64,000 bases of DNA from Dipteris shenzhenensis (taxonomy: Eukaryota; Polypodiophyta; Polypodiopsida; Gleicheniales), in assembly GCA_047967505.1 (NCBI GenBank), contig CM106539.1. One strand, 5' to 3'. The notes below the pieces were generated by a model. The model was given only the letters and a program-made list of their open reading frames with translations. It was not told the DNA's origin and did no database searches. This document shows, piece by piece, positions 1-11,402 of the stretch. The position numbers and the translations under genes are program-made. Each line of letters begins with the position of its first letter. The stretch's first letter is position 1.

Positions 1-2
1 AC

Positions 3-2180
3 ACCCAGCATGGCGCGAGTCTTCCTGCTCTTGAGCTGTATGAAAGAATGCAACAAGAGGGTGTAAAGCCAAGCATGGTCACATTTTTGTGCGTTCTGAA
101 AGCTTGTGGCAGCATAGGAGCTATAGGGCAAGGTAGGCTGATACACGACCAGATCATTAGAAGTGCACTCGAATCAGATGTGGTCATTGGGAGCACAGTA
201 GTGGACATGTATGCAAAATGTGGGAGCTTGGAGGAGGCACACAAAGTTTTTGCTGAGTTGCCCAAGTCAAATCTGGTGTCATGGAATGCCCTGCTTGCAG
301 GCTATGCACAGCATGGGCACAGTATTACTGCTCTAGATCTTTTTGAGAAAATGCAACAGAAGGGCATCAAGCCGGACGGGGTCACTTACTCATCAAGTTT
401 GAAAGCATGTGCCAGTATTGGAGCCATACAGCAAGGCAGGCTATTGCATGACCAGATTATCAGGAGTGGACTGGTTGTGGATTTGATAATTGGAAATACC
501 CTTATTGACATGTATGCAAAGTGGGGAACCCTAGAAGAGGCACACACACTGTTTCAGAATCTGTCTATTAGAGATTCAGTCTCATGGGGTGCAATGATAG
601 CAGGATATGTCCAGCATGGGCAGAACTGTTTTGCTCTGAAGTTTTTTGTCAGGATGCAACTGGACGGCATCAAGCCAGGTAAAGTCACACTTTTATTCAT
701 CATTAAAGCATGTGGCTGCATTGGAGCTCTAACTCATGGCAGACTGGTCTATGACCGGATCATGAGAAGTGGACTAGGCTCAGATGAGATTGTTGGGAGC
801 ACTCTCATTGCAATGTATGCAAAATGTGGAAGCCTTGAGGAGGCAAGCAAAATTTTTGACAAATTGCCAAGGAAAAATGCAACATTGTGGGGTGCAATGA
901 TTACAGCGTATGCTGAGCAGGGGCAAGGTCCTTGTGCTTTCAGTATTTTTGAGAAAATGCAACAACAGGGCATACAGCCAAACAGAGCAATATTTTTGTG
1001 TGTTCTGAAAGCATGTGGTACCCTGGAAGCCATATGGCAAGGCAGGCTTATACATGAGCGGATAATTAGAAATGAACTTCTATCAGATGTTATGATTGGG
1101 TCAACCCTAATTGACATGTACACAAACTGTGGGAGCCTCGAGGAGGCACGCAGGGTGTTCGACAAGTTGCAAAATCGAAATGTGGTGTCCTTCAATGTGA
1201 TGATTGCAGGATATGTTCAGCAGGAGGATGGTGGGCTTTTTGCTTTTGAACTTTTTGAGGAAATGCTAGAGAAAGGCATGAAGCCTGACAAAGTTACATT
1301 TTTGTATATATTGAAAGCATGTGGCAGCATAGGAGCCCTAGGGCGGGGCAAGGTTATACATGAACAGATCATTAGAAGTGGACTAGCATTGGATGTGACA
1401 ATCGGGACTGCACTTGTTGACATGCATATCAAATGTGGCGGCCTGACTGAGGCACACAGAATATTTGATGAGTTACCGTATCAGAATTTAGTATGTTGGA
1501 ATGCATTGATCGCAGGATATGCCCAACATGGAAGCTGTTGGCAAGTTGAGCAATGTCTTGAGGAAATGCAATCACGAGGTGTGAAGCCAGATGGTAGGAC
1601 TTATACTAGTATCCTTGCGTCTTGTAGTCATGCCGGCCAAATAGACAAAGGTTGTCAGTATTTCAAATCCATGAGGGAAGACCATGGCATAACTCCAAGC
1701 ATTGAACACTTCAATTGCATGGTGGACCTTATTGGCCGTGCAGGATACTTGAATGTGGCAGAAGGGCTCCTTCGAACCATGCCAATATCTCCTGACATTC
1801 TGATGTGGAAATCTTTGCTCACTGCCTGCAGGATGTATGGCAACATGGAACTAGGAAGACAATGCTTCAATGAAGCTTTTCTACTGAATCCTTGCGTTGC
1901 CAGTGGGTATGTGCTAATGTCGAATATCTGTGCTGATGCCCATGCCTGGGAGGATGCTGACAGGATAAAAGAGCTGAGAGGATTTTCTGGTGCATGGAAA
2001 AAGCCTGGCAGGTCTTGGACTGAGGTTAACACTAAGATGCACAACTTCATAGTTGGCGACAAAACCCACCCAGAAGCCAATAAGATCTATGCCAAGATAA
2101 AGAGGTTACATTGGACAATGAAGAAGGAAGGTTATGTGCCACAGTTGGAAACAATGGTGGAGCAAATACCATTAGTTTAA
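3..2180 (+). CDS. PLS-class pentatricopeptide repeat protein, E/E+ type, 5' end outside window
   Basis: Plant PPR proteins bind organellar RNA and act in editing, splicing or stability. The frame is open from base 3, upstream of the first in-window ATG at 48, and reads TQHGASLPALELYERM, which is itself the end of an S-type motif, so the gene starts outside the window. About five P-L-S triplets of roughly 100 residues follow. Each has a GRLIHDQIIRSGL-like segment, a MYAKCGSLEEA-like segment and a VSWNALIAGYAQHG-like segment. The C-terminus has an E1/E2 region (MWKSLLTACRMYGNMELGR) and the PG-box (KPGRSWTEV). It stops at KKEGYVPQLETMVEQIPLV, before any HxE(x)nCxxC deaminase motif or terminal DYW, so it is E+ or a truncated DYW protein. 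There are no introns or internal stops. In DYW-less proteins, editing activity would need a partner in trans. The RNA target cannot be predicted from sequence by eye. Confidence 0.93.
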   Translation, partial: TQHGASLPALELYERMQQEGVKPSMVTFLCVLKACGSIGAIGQGRLIHDQIIRSALESDVVIGSTVVDMYAKCGSLEEAHKVFAELPKSNLVSWNALLAGYAQHGHSITALDLFEKMQQKGIKPDGVTYSSSLKACASIGAIQQGRLLHDQIIRSGLVVDLIIGNTLIDMYAKWGTLEEAHTLFQNLSIRDSVSWGAMIAGYVQHGQNCFALKFFVRMQLDGIKPGKVTLLFIIKACGCIGALTHGRLVYDRIMRSGLGSDEIVGSTLIAMYAKCGSLEEASKIFDKLPRKNATLWGAMITAYAEQGQGPCAFSIFEKMQQQGIQPNRAIFLCVLKACGTLEAIWQGRLIHERIIRNELLSDVMIGSTLIDMYTNCGSLEEARRVFDKLQNRNVVSFNVMIAGYVQQEDGGLFAFELFEEMLEKGMKPDKVTFLYILKACGSIGALGRGKVIHEQIIRSGLALDVTIGTALVDMHIKCGGLTEAHRIFDELPYQNLVCWNALIAGYAQHGSCWQVEQCLEEMQSRGVKPDGRTYTSILASCSHAGQIDKGCQYFKSMREDHGITPSIEHFNCMVDLIGRAGYLNVAEGLLRTMPISPDILMWKSLLTACRMYGNMELGRQCFNEAFLLNPCVASGYVLMSNICADAHAWEDADRIKELRGFSGAWKKPGRSWTEVNTKMHNFIVGDKTHPEANKIYAKIKRLHWTMKKEGYVPQLETMVEQIPLV

Positions 2181-2842
2181 GAAAGATACTCGGCCTTCCA
2201 TTATACAAAGAATAGACTCACACAAGGTTCAAATGTCAAGCAGGTAGACTATTTTCTTCTCTTAACAAAATTTGCACAAAACAAAGCTACCTGTCATTGA
2301 AGATATCTAAAATCTGGAGGTGGAGCAATAACAGCTTTACCAAATTGAAATAGCTCCTGCTTAGGTATATGATTAGACGAGGCCCTGACTTAGGGCTGAA
2401 AATGAATTAGAAATATAGCTGTAATTAGGAGATGCAATTCCATGGACAAAAGGGGCAGCTGGCTAGTTGAATGTCATGGGCGTTGGAGTAGCCCCTATAT
2501 GAGGGTCGCTAGGGGGAAATGGTGCCTTGCATACATGGGGGGGTTGAGAGGCTTCAGCTACAGATGCCACACGGGCAGATCAGGATGGAAAGGACATCCA
2601 CAGGGCAGCCATGCAGGCAGGCTGCCATGTGGGTTGCTACATAGCCCAGCAATTAGGGCTGACTGTAAACCCTGAGCAGACATAACGGCTGTGTTGTGGC
2701 CATCCTTGAGCCGAGGCAATGGGCAGTTGGGATGGGAAAGGGCCTGAAGTAATTGCATCAGCAACAGGGCCATGTATAGGACAGGAAAGGTGGCAGTCTG
2801 GGCAGTCTGTGGAATGCCAGAGTGCAGAGTGCAGTACAGCTC
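2181..2842. other. PPR 3' flank, no gene recognised
   Basis: This stretch holds no convincing coding region. Short open frames at 2442-2675 (+) and 2558-2842 (-) lack family resemblance. The minus-strand frame becomes gypsy A sequence only at its right end. No remnant of a DYW domain follows the PPR stop codon. Confidence 0.6.
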
Positions 2843-3831
2843 ATTTCCTACCTCCAGAATAGGCATTTCTTTCGAGGTATTCGCATTTGCCAATGTGATA
2901 GTAAGAGAAGGTGGTGATAGCTCCCATGTTGTGGTGATAAGGGAATGTCCAAATCCTTAAAAGCTTTTGGCGATTGGGACAGAGTCATTTCTTTCTCTTT
3001 TGTTTCCTTATTGATGATTACAACCAATAAGTGTGGAATTTTGCATTTTTGGTCAGCTAAACCATTTAGTTTCTTTGTGAAGACGATGACTAAGTGCTAG
3101 ATTTGGATCCAGTCTTGCTTTAGTTGCCTACACAGCAAAATAAATGTGTAGAATGGGAGGGATCAATTCTTGCCACACCTAATCCCCAAGATCGTGGGTA
3201 GGAATGTTGCTGCTTCCTTGAGTCAAGGGTTAAGGATGGTGCGGAGTAATATCCCGTCCCTATTGAACTTAGTGTCCTTGGCGAGGAGAGACTATATTTC
3301 AAGAAATTTAGCGTCGGCAAGCCTTGTGGGGTATTTTGTACCTTGAGTTGGAAGTGAGAAGGCCCTGTGAATCATTGTACTATCGAGCATAATATTGAGT
3401 TGGCTTTGACGTACAGTGATGGTGGCGTACTTGCCAACCTGTGCATCGTTGGAGTGGTAAGAATGGAGAAAGTCCTTGATGTACGTGGTCATTGTCCTCC
3501 AAGGATTTTAGGCTCTCAAACAAACTTCCAAGACCCCTTTTCTCTAAGAAGTTTGTGCTGCATTGGAAAGAGCATACGTCGATGTATGTGGCCACACAAG
3601 CTCCAAGAACTGAGTCCCATCAATGGTTATGTAGGTTGATGATGACTCGAGTGGCACTTGTACTTCTATTATTTCCATGTCATGCACATAATCCTCATCA
3701 GTGCTATTGCTCTGAACCACAAATGCATGTGGTCGCCATGGTTGAGAGGAGGTAGATGGCTGTGAACTCTGGAGGAGGTCTCGAGGCTGAGATAGTGGGC
3801 TCTTTCTTCGCATCCTCTTTAGTGGCGGCAT
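2843..3831 (-). pseudogene. Extra ORF downstream of integrase, gypsy copy A
   Basis: The minus frame starting at 3831 (MPPLKRMRRKSPLSQPRDLL) continues, with frame changes, through GLGSLFESLKSLED, KDFLHSYHSNDAQVGKY, ITVRQSQLNIMLDSTMIHRA and GTKYPTRLADAKFLEI. The same order occurs in copy B at 15373-16130. The segment of the form 'V-R-x-x-L-x-I-x-L-D-S-x-x-I-x-x-A-x-x-L-P' resembles the putative plant transposon-associated protein domain common in plant retroelements and unplaced ORFs; that is family resemblance judged by eye. The function is unknown. It is broken by at least two frameshifts in this copy. Confidence 0.6.
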
Positions 3832-4215
3832 TGTTTTTCAACCAGTATCCATGTTGTTATGGTGTACCGTTGATCATTAGATTAGTTGGTATGCAGGTAT
3901 GACACACGTGTATGTGTGTGTGTGTTGTCATTTCTACACATGCTTTGAGAGTGTGGAATGATAGTGTGCGGCACAATTGTTCATGCAATCGACTATGTGT
4001 CTAACAGAAAGCGTGTAAGTGCATGTGACCTAATAACTAGGTAGAAACTAACTATATACTTCTTCTTCTTTTGCTAGGATTTCATAGCATCACTTTTGAG
4101 CCCTAAGTTGAAATTAGTTTATACTACCTGTATGTGCAAAGACATACTTTATACTACCTGTATGTGCAAAGACATACATATGTGAGTCAATTCTCGTGAT
4201 ATAATCTAATAGTAA

Positions 4216-5959
4216 CTAAGAAAGACTTGGGGTTCCCAAATCTTCATTATTGTCGGGGATGGCTTGCGTGTTGATGTAGTAGCGCTTCACTCGGCTCCCG
4301 TTTATGGTTTTGTTGAATTGGATCCCATCCAATGTTTCTAGTAGCAGCACAGCTCCGATGGGATTCATTTTTCTTACTCGATAAGATCCTTGAACTAGAT
4401 ACTTGAGTTTTCCCTTGTGGACTTTGGCATTGTATAACAAGATTGATGTCTTTTGCTTGAAGGTTTCTATCAAATCATGCCTTTCTTCTACGTTTTTCTA
4501 TTGTCATAGCATGGTAGGTGACTAATCTGTTCTCTGTATGCTTTTCCAATTAATGGAGTCTTTCTGTCATGGATGCATGATCTCCCATGCGTTCCTATAC
4601 AGCTATGCATAGGCTTGGTATTACAAATTCTAGTGGGACCACTGCTTCAAAGATTGAAAAGATGTATTCCATGTACTGACCTTGAGTGTGGTTTGGTATG
4701 CCCATAATGTTGCATTTAGGTTTCTCTACCCAAGCCAAATGCTTTGGTTCTACTACCTTGGTGAGGACAATGCATAATATTTTATTGGTGGATTCAGCCT
4801 GCCCATTCCCTTGGGTGTAGTAGGGTGTGCTTTTTCTATGGATTACCATAAAGCCAAACAAGAGTTCTTGGATAACCTCATTGACAGAATGCGTGCCTCT
4901 ATCCAACACAATTCAATGGGGCATCCGAATCGGGTGATCACATTCTCGTATAAGAAAGTTTCTGTGCTTCTGGCATCTACCTTTCTGACTACTTTAGCTT
5001 CAGCCCATTTGGTAAAGTAATCATCAGTGGCCACAATGATGTAGCATGTCTGTGTTCCCTTTGCTTCTGGGATGGATGGGACCCACATAATAAATCCCCC
5101 ATTTTTCAAATGGTTTTTGTGCAACAACTGTTGTTAAGGGATTCAAGTCCTTGTGTTGTGGTTTGGTAGTCCATTGGTATACATCACAGCTTTTGACATA
5201 TTCATAGGCATTTGCTTAAAGTGTCAGCCACCAATAACCTACGAGCATGACTTTTTTGATGTGGCTTCCCCTTGGAAGTGTCCTCTTGCAATGCCTTCAT
5301 GGACTTCACTAAGGATTGGTATGATATCATGTTGCATTACACATGTCCTTAAAACCTCATCCTTGCCCATCTTGTATAGTTATCCTGCAATGAGTTGATA
5401 GGGTGCGGCTTTTAAAATTAGTTTTTTAGCGTTCACTGCTTTCATTTCAGGGGGTGGTATTTTTGCCATTAATTACCCAATGATATCTCTACACCATTCT
5501 GGAACAGCATCTATCTGAAATAGTGTGGCATCTGGCAAGTCATCTTCTACTCCAGTGGCTTATTCTCCTGACTTGACTTGAGACATGTGGTCTACAATGT
5601 AGTCTTTAGCACCTTCGCGGACCACTATCTTGAAATTGAATTCTTGAAGCAAGAGGAGCCATCTGGTTATTCTTCCTATTATACATGGACGATTTAGAGG
5701 ATAAAGCAATGCTTGATGATCGGTGTAGAAGAAAAAATCATTTGCCCCAATAGATTAACACTATATACCATTTCTAGGGATTTTCTTTCTATGGTGGTAT
5801 AATTGATCTCTGCATCATTGAATTATCGACTGGCAAAGTAGAATGGGTAGTCTTTCTTATGCGGCAAAGCACACTCCCAATTGCATACTTGGAGCCATCA
5901 ATATGAACATGAAAATTAATATCCCAATTGAGAGATATAAGGATGGGTGCTATGATTAG
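4216..5959 (-). pseudogene. Gypsy A pol 3' part: RNase H and integrase
   Basis: On the minus strand, RNase H sequence (HVHIDGSKYAIGSVLC) begins at the insertion point and is followed by an HHCC-type region (EVHEGIARGHFQGEATSKK), the integrase core with TDDYFTKWAEAKVV and ENVITRFGCPIEL, and a C-terminal LLYNAKVHKGKLKYL segment ending at 4216. Stops and frame changes lie between the segments (for example 4843-5127 versus 4595-4909), so no functional polyprotein is possible. Confidence 0.8.
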
Positions 5960-6015
5960 TGTTGGGATAAATGTGATCAAGGGCTTGCTGGTGCATGTAT
6001 GCATTTAGGGGAGTC

Positions 6016-6051
<36 letters not shown>

Positions 6052-6316
6052 TAGAAGCACACCTAGTGCTATGACATAAGCGATTATGTAAGTGCAAAGG
6101 GCCCCACATGTTGTGGTGCCTATGATTGTGGAGTTCCTATGATTTAGGAGCTACCTCCATTGATGTAAGGGAGGTGCCATTGATTTAGGCCACCCTCTCT
6201 CCCATTCTATAAAAGAGGGACTTCCCTCTCACAATGAATAGAACACCCATTTGAATATCTCATGTGTTCTCACTCACCTCCATGATGAAGCTCTCCTCTC
6301 TCCCCAAGTTCCAACA
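5960..6316 (+). repeat. 5' LTR of the gag-only element
   Basis: A 357-bp LTR with TG...CA ends. It contains a (TG)n tract at about 6019-6049 and a TATA-like tctataaaag about 110 bp before its end. It matches 7911-8313 closely. Most of the length difference is the microsatellite and a short indel (ctaag, gaggtgtctagac). Confidence 0.92.
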
Positions 6317-7910
6317 TTTGATATCAGAGCCTCCTTGAGTCTCTAGCCCATTGTAGCTTCAATATGCCACCTCATCATCTTCTTCTCCACCCTCCATCTT
6401 CTTCTTCATTTCTGCCCTGTTTCTCTCCAGATTTTGCTTAGCTCCATTATCCTCCATTAAGCGACCATTCCCAGAGCCCTCTGAGCTAAAGTTTCCTCTA
6501 CTTGGGTGCACCTTTGACACCAAGCAATTAGAGAGAGATGCCCTCTATAGCCCATGCTGACACGATCTCTGCTCATCGAACTTTCAAGCAATTCCACCTA
6601 CTGACCCAATATTTTGCCAATTCCTCTTAGGCACAGGTGAATGACACTATGAGCTTGTCGCTCATGAAATATGAACTCAAATACTTGCTAGGATAAGGAG
6701 AAACAAGCAAAAGACCAGTCAGAGAAGGTGCTACTGTCATGAGCAATGTCGTGCGTTTTTTTGGCAATCCTCTTTGCTAGAAGTAGTCCTTAATAAGAGC
6801 TTCCATTTGCCTTTGAAAGCACTCTCAAAGCTTTTCTCTTCAGCTTCAATTGCACCCTCCAATTTGAGCCACTCAATTTGGAGGTAACAGTGATATCTGC
6901 TTCTAAGATGAACCATTGAATATGGTTAAGTGCTAGAAAGTTTCATTATTATCTCAGTTATCTTTGGTCTTTTGGATGTTTGACCATTGGAAGTGATCTG
7001 AGGTATTTTTAGTCTTATCTTTGGAGCACTGTCTTGTAGTTTGACACTTTTGGTAAATGTTCATCATGCATTTATGATTTGAATATGCTTGAATGCTATG
7101 TTTTGAAGCAATAAACACTGTATTTCTTTATGCTAAGAGTTTGGGGTATCTAACTATCTCTCCAACCAATTATACTTGTGGAGAAAAAGACTTCTTTGTA
7201 AGGGAATAGACACTGCCACATTAGTGGTAAGACCTTCCCAATATGCCTTCATCATATTGTTCCTCTAAAATTGCAAAGGAAAGCATTCCAAAAGAAGCCT
7301 AGAATGAGAGTAAAGCCGTGTAATGATGAATATTTCATCAAGGTGAACACCAAGAAAAAGATATGTGCCTTCTATGGAGTACCCAATCATACTATGGAGT
7401 ATTGCCACCTAAAAAGCTTTTCTCTATAGCTGCTCTCCAAGAGACAAGCCGAAGAAGAGGAGAGGAATGACTCCCAAGAGAATGAAGCATTTCATGTGAA
7501 GAAGAGCTGCATTAACAACAAAGAAAATCTTGCTGAAGGAAAGGCTCCATCAACAAATGAAGAATCAAACTTTGTGGTAGAAGACAATGACTATGCCTTT
7601 TCAGCACTTTGTCTTTAAAATTTTGTTTATCATCACTTGGTCAAATTTTGAGGTTCTTTGCTTGGAGTAGTACTCCAAAAAGAATGTTTTGTGTTTTGTC
7701 TTTTGTGAATCACCTCTGGTCACCATATGATGTAGGCCATGTGCTATGTGTTTGGTCTATCCCATTTTTGTAAACCTTGACCCTTGGACACCTTTGCTAG
7801 CATGAGATCCTAGCCATAGATATATCCTTGACCACCATGAGATGGCATGAGAAACTATGTGACTAGATGTATCCTTGACATAGCAAGAGGCAAACACTTG
7901 AGGGGGGGTA
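6317..7910 (+). pseudogene. Internal region with gag zinc-knuckle remnant
   Basis: Most of this region has no long frame. Near 7360-7405 the frame KKICAFYGVPNHTMEYCHLK reproduces the retroviral CX2CX4HX4C spacing with the second cysteine changed to tyrosine. Flanking charged sequence (EERNDSQENEAFHVKKS) is typical of the gag-protease linker of copia elements. No protease, integrase or RT motif is present. Confidence 0.6.
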
Positions 7911-7970
7911 TGTTGGGATAAATGTGATCAAGGGCTTGCTCTAAGGTGCATGTGTGCATCTAGGGGAGTC

Positions 7971-8032
<62 letters not shown>

Positions 8033-8313
8033 TAGAAGCACACCTAGTGCTATGAGGTGTCTAGACCATGACATAAGTGATGATGTAAGTGCAAAGGCCC
8101 CCACATGGGGTGGTGCCTATGATTGTGGAGTTCTTATGATTTAGGAGCTACCTCCATTGATGTAGGAGAGGTGCCATTGATTTAGGCCACCCTCTCTCCC
8201 ATTCTATAAAAGAGGGACTTCCCTCTCACAATGAATAGAACACCCATTTGAATATCTCATATGTTCTCACTCACCTCCATGATGAAGCTCTCCTCTCTCC
8301 CCAAGTTCCAACA
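7911..8313 (+). repeat. 3' LTR of the gag-only element
   Basis: A 403-bp LTR, longer than the 5' copy mainly through an expanded (TG)n tract (about 7974-8030). It is followed directly by the ATTAG target duplication at 8314-8318. Confidence 0.92.
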
Positions 8314-8811
8314 ATTAGGCGCCACTTTAAAAGCTCAAAGGCTTGGTCACGCTCTTCTATTCATAAGAATTCCACCAATAATTTGTAAAGTGGTCAGGCT
8401 ATCATGGCATACCGCAAGATAAATCTTTTATAGTAGCTAGCATGTCCCATATAGACCTGTACTCCTTTGGAATGTGGAGTAACTTTTCCCCTAGCAAAGT
8501 ATTCCCAAGTAAGGGTTCATTTGCTATACATACTCCAAGTACACTAGGGGACCATTCAAGAGGAGGCAGCTCAAATTTTGGGGGAGCTGGCTTGTTAATA
8601 TACAACTCGACGATCCTAGTTTGGACTCGTTCGAACTCATTGAAGTGGTCAGCCTTGGCTTTGTGATGTCCTTCAGATTTCTTATGGGATCTTCTGCTAT
8701 TATTCAACTTTGGGAAGTTCGATCACCATTAGGGCATGGAGAATGGCTAAATCATTGTCAAAGACATGATCTTCAAATTGAGCATTTTCAGCCTCTATTT
8801 CAAGGTCCCAA

Positions 8812-9485
8812 GGAAAATCTGAGTCCTTGTATGGTGTCCACACCACATGGCCAATCATACAACAAATGAATGCCCCATCCTAAGAGCGAGGATCATTGCA
8901 CAAATGAATCCACTGCCAAGGTTGTGGTGCCATATCTCCGTAGTTAGTGGGCATGATGAAAATAGTTACATCTTTAACATGCGCAACAACCCACCACGAC
9001 CTCAACAATACCAACCGGCACCCATCCCAGTGTACAGGCAACCGGAACTTGCACAAGCACCCCCAGGTCCAAGGCTGAATCTTGTTCCCATATGGACACA
9101 AGTCCCGCAATTACTTAAGAATCCAAATCCATGACCATATCCAAGAGTGCCATATCCAGCTCCCCTGGAAATTCCAATACAATAACTTCAAGACAAGGAA
9201 GTGGATTTGCACTTCGAGTATGAAGCTGAGTACCCAGTGCACTATGTGGAAGGAGCAAAAGGTTTAATACCGGTCTATGGGAATCAAGTTCGGGCCAACA
9301 CATATCGAGTGCCAATCAAGTGCTACGGTTGTGGAGAGAATCATCGTATTACAGAGTGCCCTCATCGTGGTAGCCCCACTACTTTCCAACCACTCTATAG
9401 AGATTGTGGCATAGGCCATGCCTGTATGGATTGTCCCATGAAAATAAGATCCCACAACAAAATGAGGCTAAGCTTGACATCCTAA
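8812..9485 (+). pseudogene. Gypsy B gag C-terminal region with zinc knuckles
   Basis: A proline/glutamine-rich segment (PPRPQQYQPAPIPVYRQPEL) precedes IKCYGCGENHRITECPHR at about 9320-9365, a CX2CX3HX4C nucleocapsid knuckle. It is followed by a second, imperfect one (DCGIGHACMDCP). The capsid part of gag is missing, because the left edge of this copy lies here. Confidence 0.75.
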
Positions 9486-10079
9486 TTGGCATTATTGGAG
9501 TGGACCATCGAAGTCTAGGGCGAGCAAGCACAACTTGTGAATGTAATTACATGCCAGCAAAAAGAGGCCAGTAAGGGCCCTAATATTGCAATTCAATCAA
9601 GATGAGCTCTTCAAAAGAAATCACAAGTGACTCTCCCTCTGCCAAGCAATGAGCAGCCAAGCCCATCCACATCAGCTCCCGAGCCTTAAATAAAAGAAGC
9701 TCCATACCCGAATGCAGAAGTGGAGAAGGCTTGATTTCAGGCACTTCAACAATGGGTGCAAAAGGAACAAGCTAAATTTGAGGCTGATAATAAGCAAGCA
9801 CAAGATTCAATCCCTGACTTGGCCACACCGAGTATTGACATTGTACTTGAGCCTCTGTTCTAGTAAAAAAATCCACAAAATAATGTACTGCCATGACAAC
9901 TTGAAGGTGCCGCACTCTCTAGGCTCTGAAAGGAGTGTGGGGAACAAGACTCCACTGAATGTCATCGTACAATGAAAGTTGGATCTGGATCATGCCCCTC
10001 GAAAAACACCTGTGGGCCAATAAGAGATAACTAAGCCACTGAACCCCAGGTCATATAGAAAGGCATTCTCAGTTGCCCT

Positions 10080-10442
10080 GTGTTAATTCCCATTAGAACC
10101 CTCTTATTATGGAATTGTCCCAATCTCTGGGAGAGTTTCAAAAGATGGATTGAATTAGCAAATCCCCCTCCACCTATGGAAGACATAGAAGATATCCCTG
10201 TATGGATGGGTGAGAGAGATGACATATGCAACATCATTGTGCCTTTGATCCATAAAGCATATGATGAAGTCCAAGCCATAGTGGATGGTGGAGTAGGTGT
10301 GAATGTCCTATCCAAGGAGCTCTATGATGAATGGTGTCTCCCACCAATGCAAAAGGCTAATTTCAACATATGCCTTACTGATGATTCATGTGCAAAGCCC
10401 TTGGGAATGGTGAATGGCATGTCAACAAATGTCAAAGGTGTC
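10080..10442 (+). pseudogene. Gypsy B aspartic protease region
   Basis: The frame contains AIVDGGVGVNVLSKELYDEW, the plant gypsy retropepsin pattern in which D-[SG]-G is followed by a hydrophobic flap-forming strand. About 60 residues later comes PLGMVNGMSTNVKGV, the second protease strand. It is open for 121 codons. The remainder, towards RT (10443-11400), is interrupted by stops. Confidence 0.7.
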
Positions 10443-11402
10443 TGATTTTCTCTTCAATTTACAATCTTGGATTTCCCCAAGAAATTCTATCAAACCTTGC
10501 TGGGACATCCTTGGTTGCATGAAGCATCAGTCCTCCATGATTGGGGAACTGATAGACTGACAATCCCAAATTATGACATCATAGTAAGAGTCAATGTGGG
10601 CACATGAGCAATAAAACCAATTGTGCCAAAGGCATTGGATGAAACCTCTTCAACGACGATCTCAAGCAAATCACCCCCTGGAACAACATGCCATAGTGGG
10701 AAATATACAAAGCAATGTCAATAATGGGATCCAAGCATTGGCAACCATTGACAACTGCCATTCACTAGATCCCATCTTCTAGCAAAATGATGCTAAGGTC
10801 ATGTAGGTAAATCCTCCACTCACACATGAAGAACCAATCGATCTAGAGGTGCCATTCTTTATGGTGGATCTTGAATGGAATAAGAAACCTGAAGAAGCTA
10901 TCCATTCCAATAAGGGCCTTGAAACAAAGGCTGAAATTTCTCAATTCGAAGACCATGTCCTTGACAATGACTTAGCCATTCTCCATGCCCTCATGGCGGT
11001 CGAACTTCCCAAAGTTGAATAATTGTAGAAGATCTTGCAAGAAAGCTGGAGGATATCATCACAAAGACAAGGCCAAACACTACAATGAGTTCAAATGAGT
11101 CTAAGCTAGGATCGTCAAGTTGCATCTTACCAAGCCAGCACCCGAAAATCTATGCCACCGCCTCTTGAATGGTCCCTTGATGGACTTGAAGGACTATGCA
11201 CAACAAATGAACCCTTACTTGGGAATACTTTGCCAATGGAAAAGTTACCTCACAGTTCCCAACGTAAGAAGTTTCAAACGTGTAAGCCACATGTGCAAAT
11301 GAAGCTTGATAATGAGACTTCAGAAAAAGAAATTCCACAAGAGCCTCAAGAATTGGATAATGATACTATGTCACCCAGTACCCATAGCACATGTCACTGG
11401 TC

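Larger units (their letters stand above)
5960..8313 (+). mobile_element. Short non-autonomous LTR retrotransposon (gag-only, TR-GAG/LARD-like), 2354 bp
   Basis: The two LTRs, both TGTTGG...CCAACA, enclose 1594 bp of internal sequence. A 5-bp target duplication ATTAG lies at 5955-5959 and 8314-8318. Removing the insert plus one ATTAG rejoins gypsy A exactly as the sequence stands, unbroken, in gypsy B near 13260. A primer-binding site complementary to initiator tRNA-Met (TTTGATATCAGAGCC, one change from consensus) follows the 5' LTR, and a G-rich polypurine tract (cacttgagggggggta) precedes the 3' LTR. The only recognisable internal coding signal is a degraded gag zinc knuckle near 7360-7405. 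There is no RT or integrase, so it must have been mobilised in trans, probably by a copia element given the tRNA-Met site. Confidence 0.92.
2843..8811 (-). mobile_element. Ty3/gypsy element copy A, truncated, interrupted by the 5960-8313 insertion
   Basis: Read on the minus strand, this is a second copy of the family seen at 8812-23660. It runs from an inter-gag/pol region (8811-8475) through RT C-terminus and RNase H (8470-8319, then 5959-5440), the integrase zinc region and core (about 5400-4595), the integrase C-terminus (4473-4216) and the extra downstream ORF (3831-2843). Integrase shows ATDDYFTKWAEAKVVRK and TPYYTQGNGQAESTNKI. RNase H shows INFHVHIDGSKYAIGSVLC. Compared with copy B it lacks about 1.84 kb of RT, with the junction near 8472. 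There is no LTR at either end. Homology to B stops near 2843, and at 8811 it meets B head to head. It is dead, with many stops and frameshifts. Confidence 0.85.

Noticed and set aside
749-2080. Four minus-strand ORFs of 71-148 codons
   Set aside because: They are antisense shadows of the PPR gene, whose repeats lack stops in that frame; no family resemblance.
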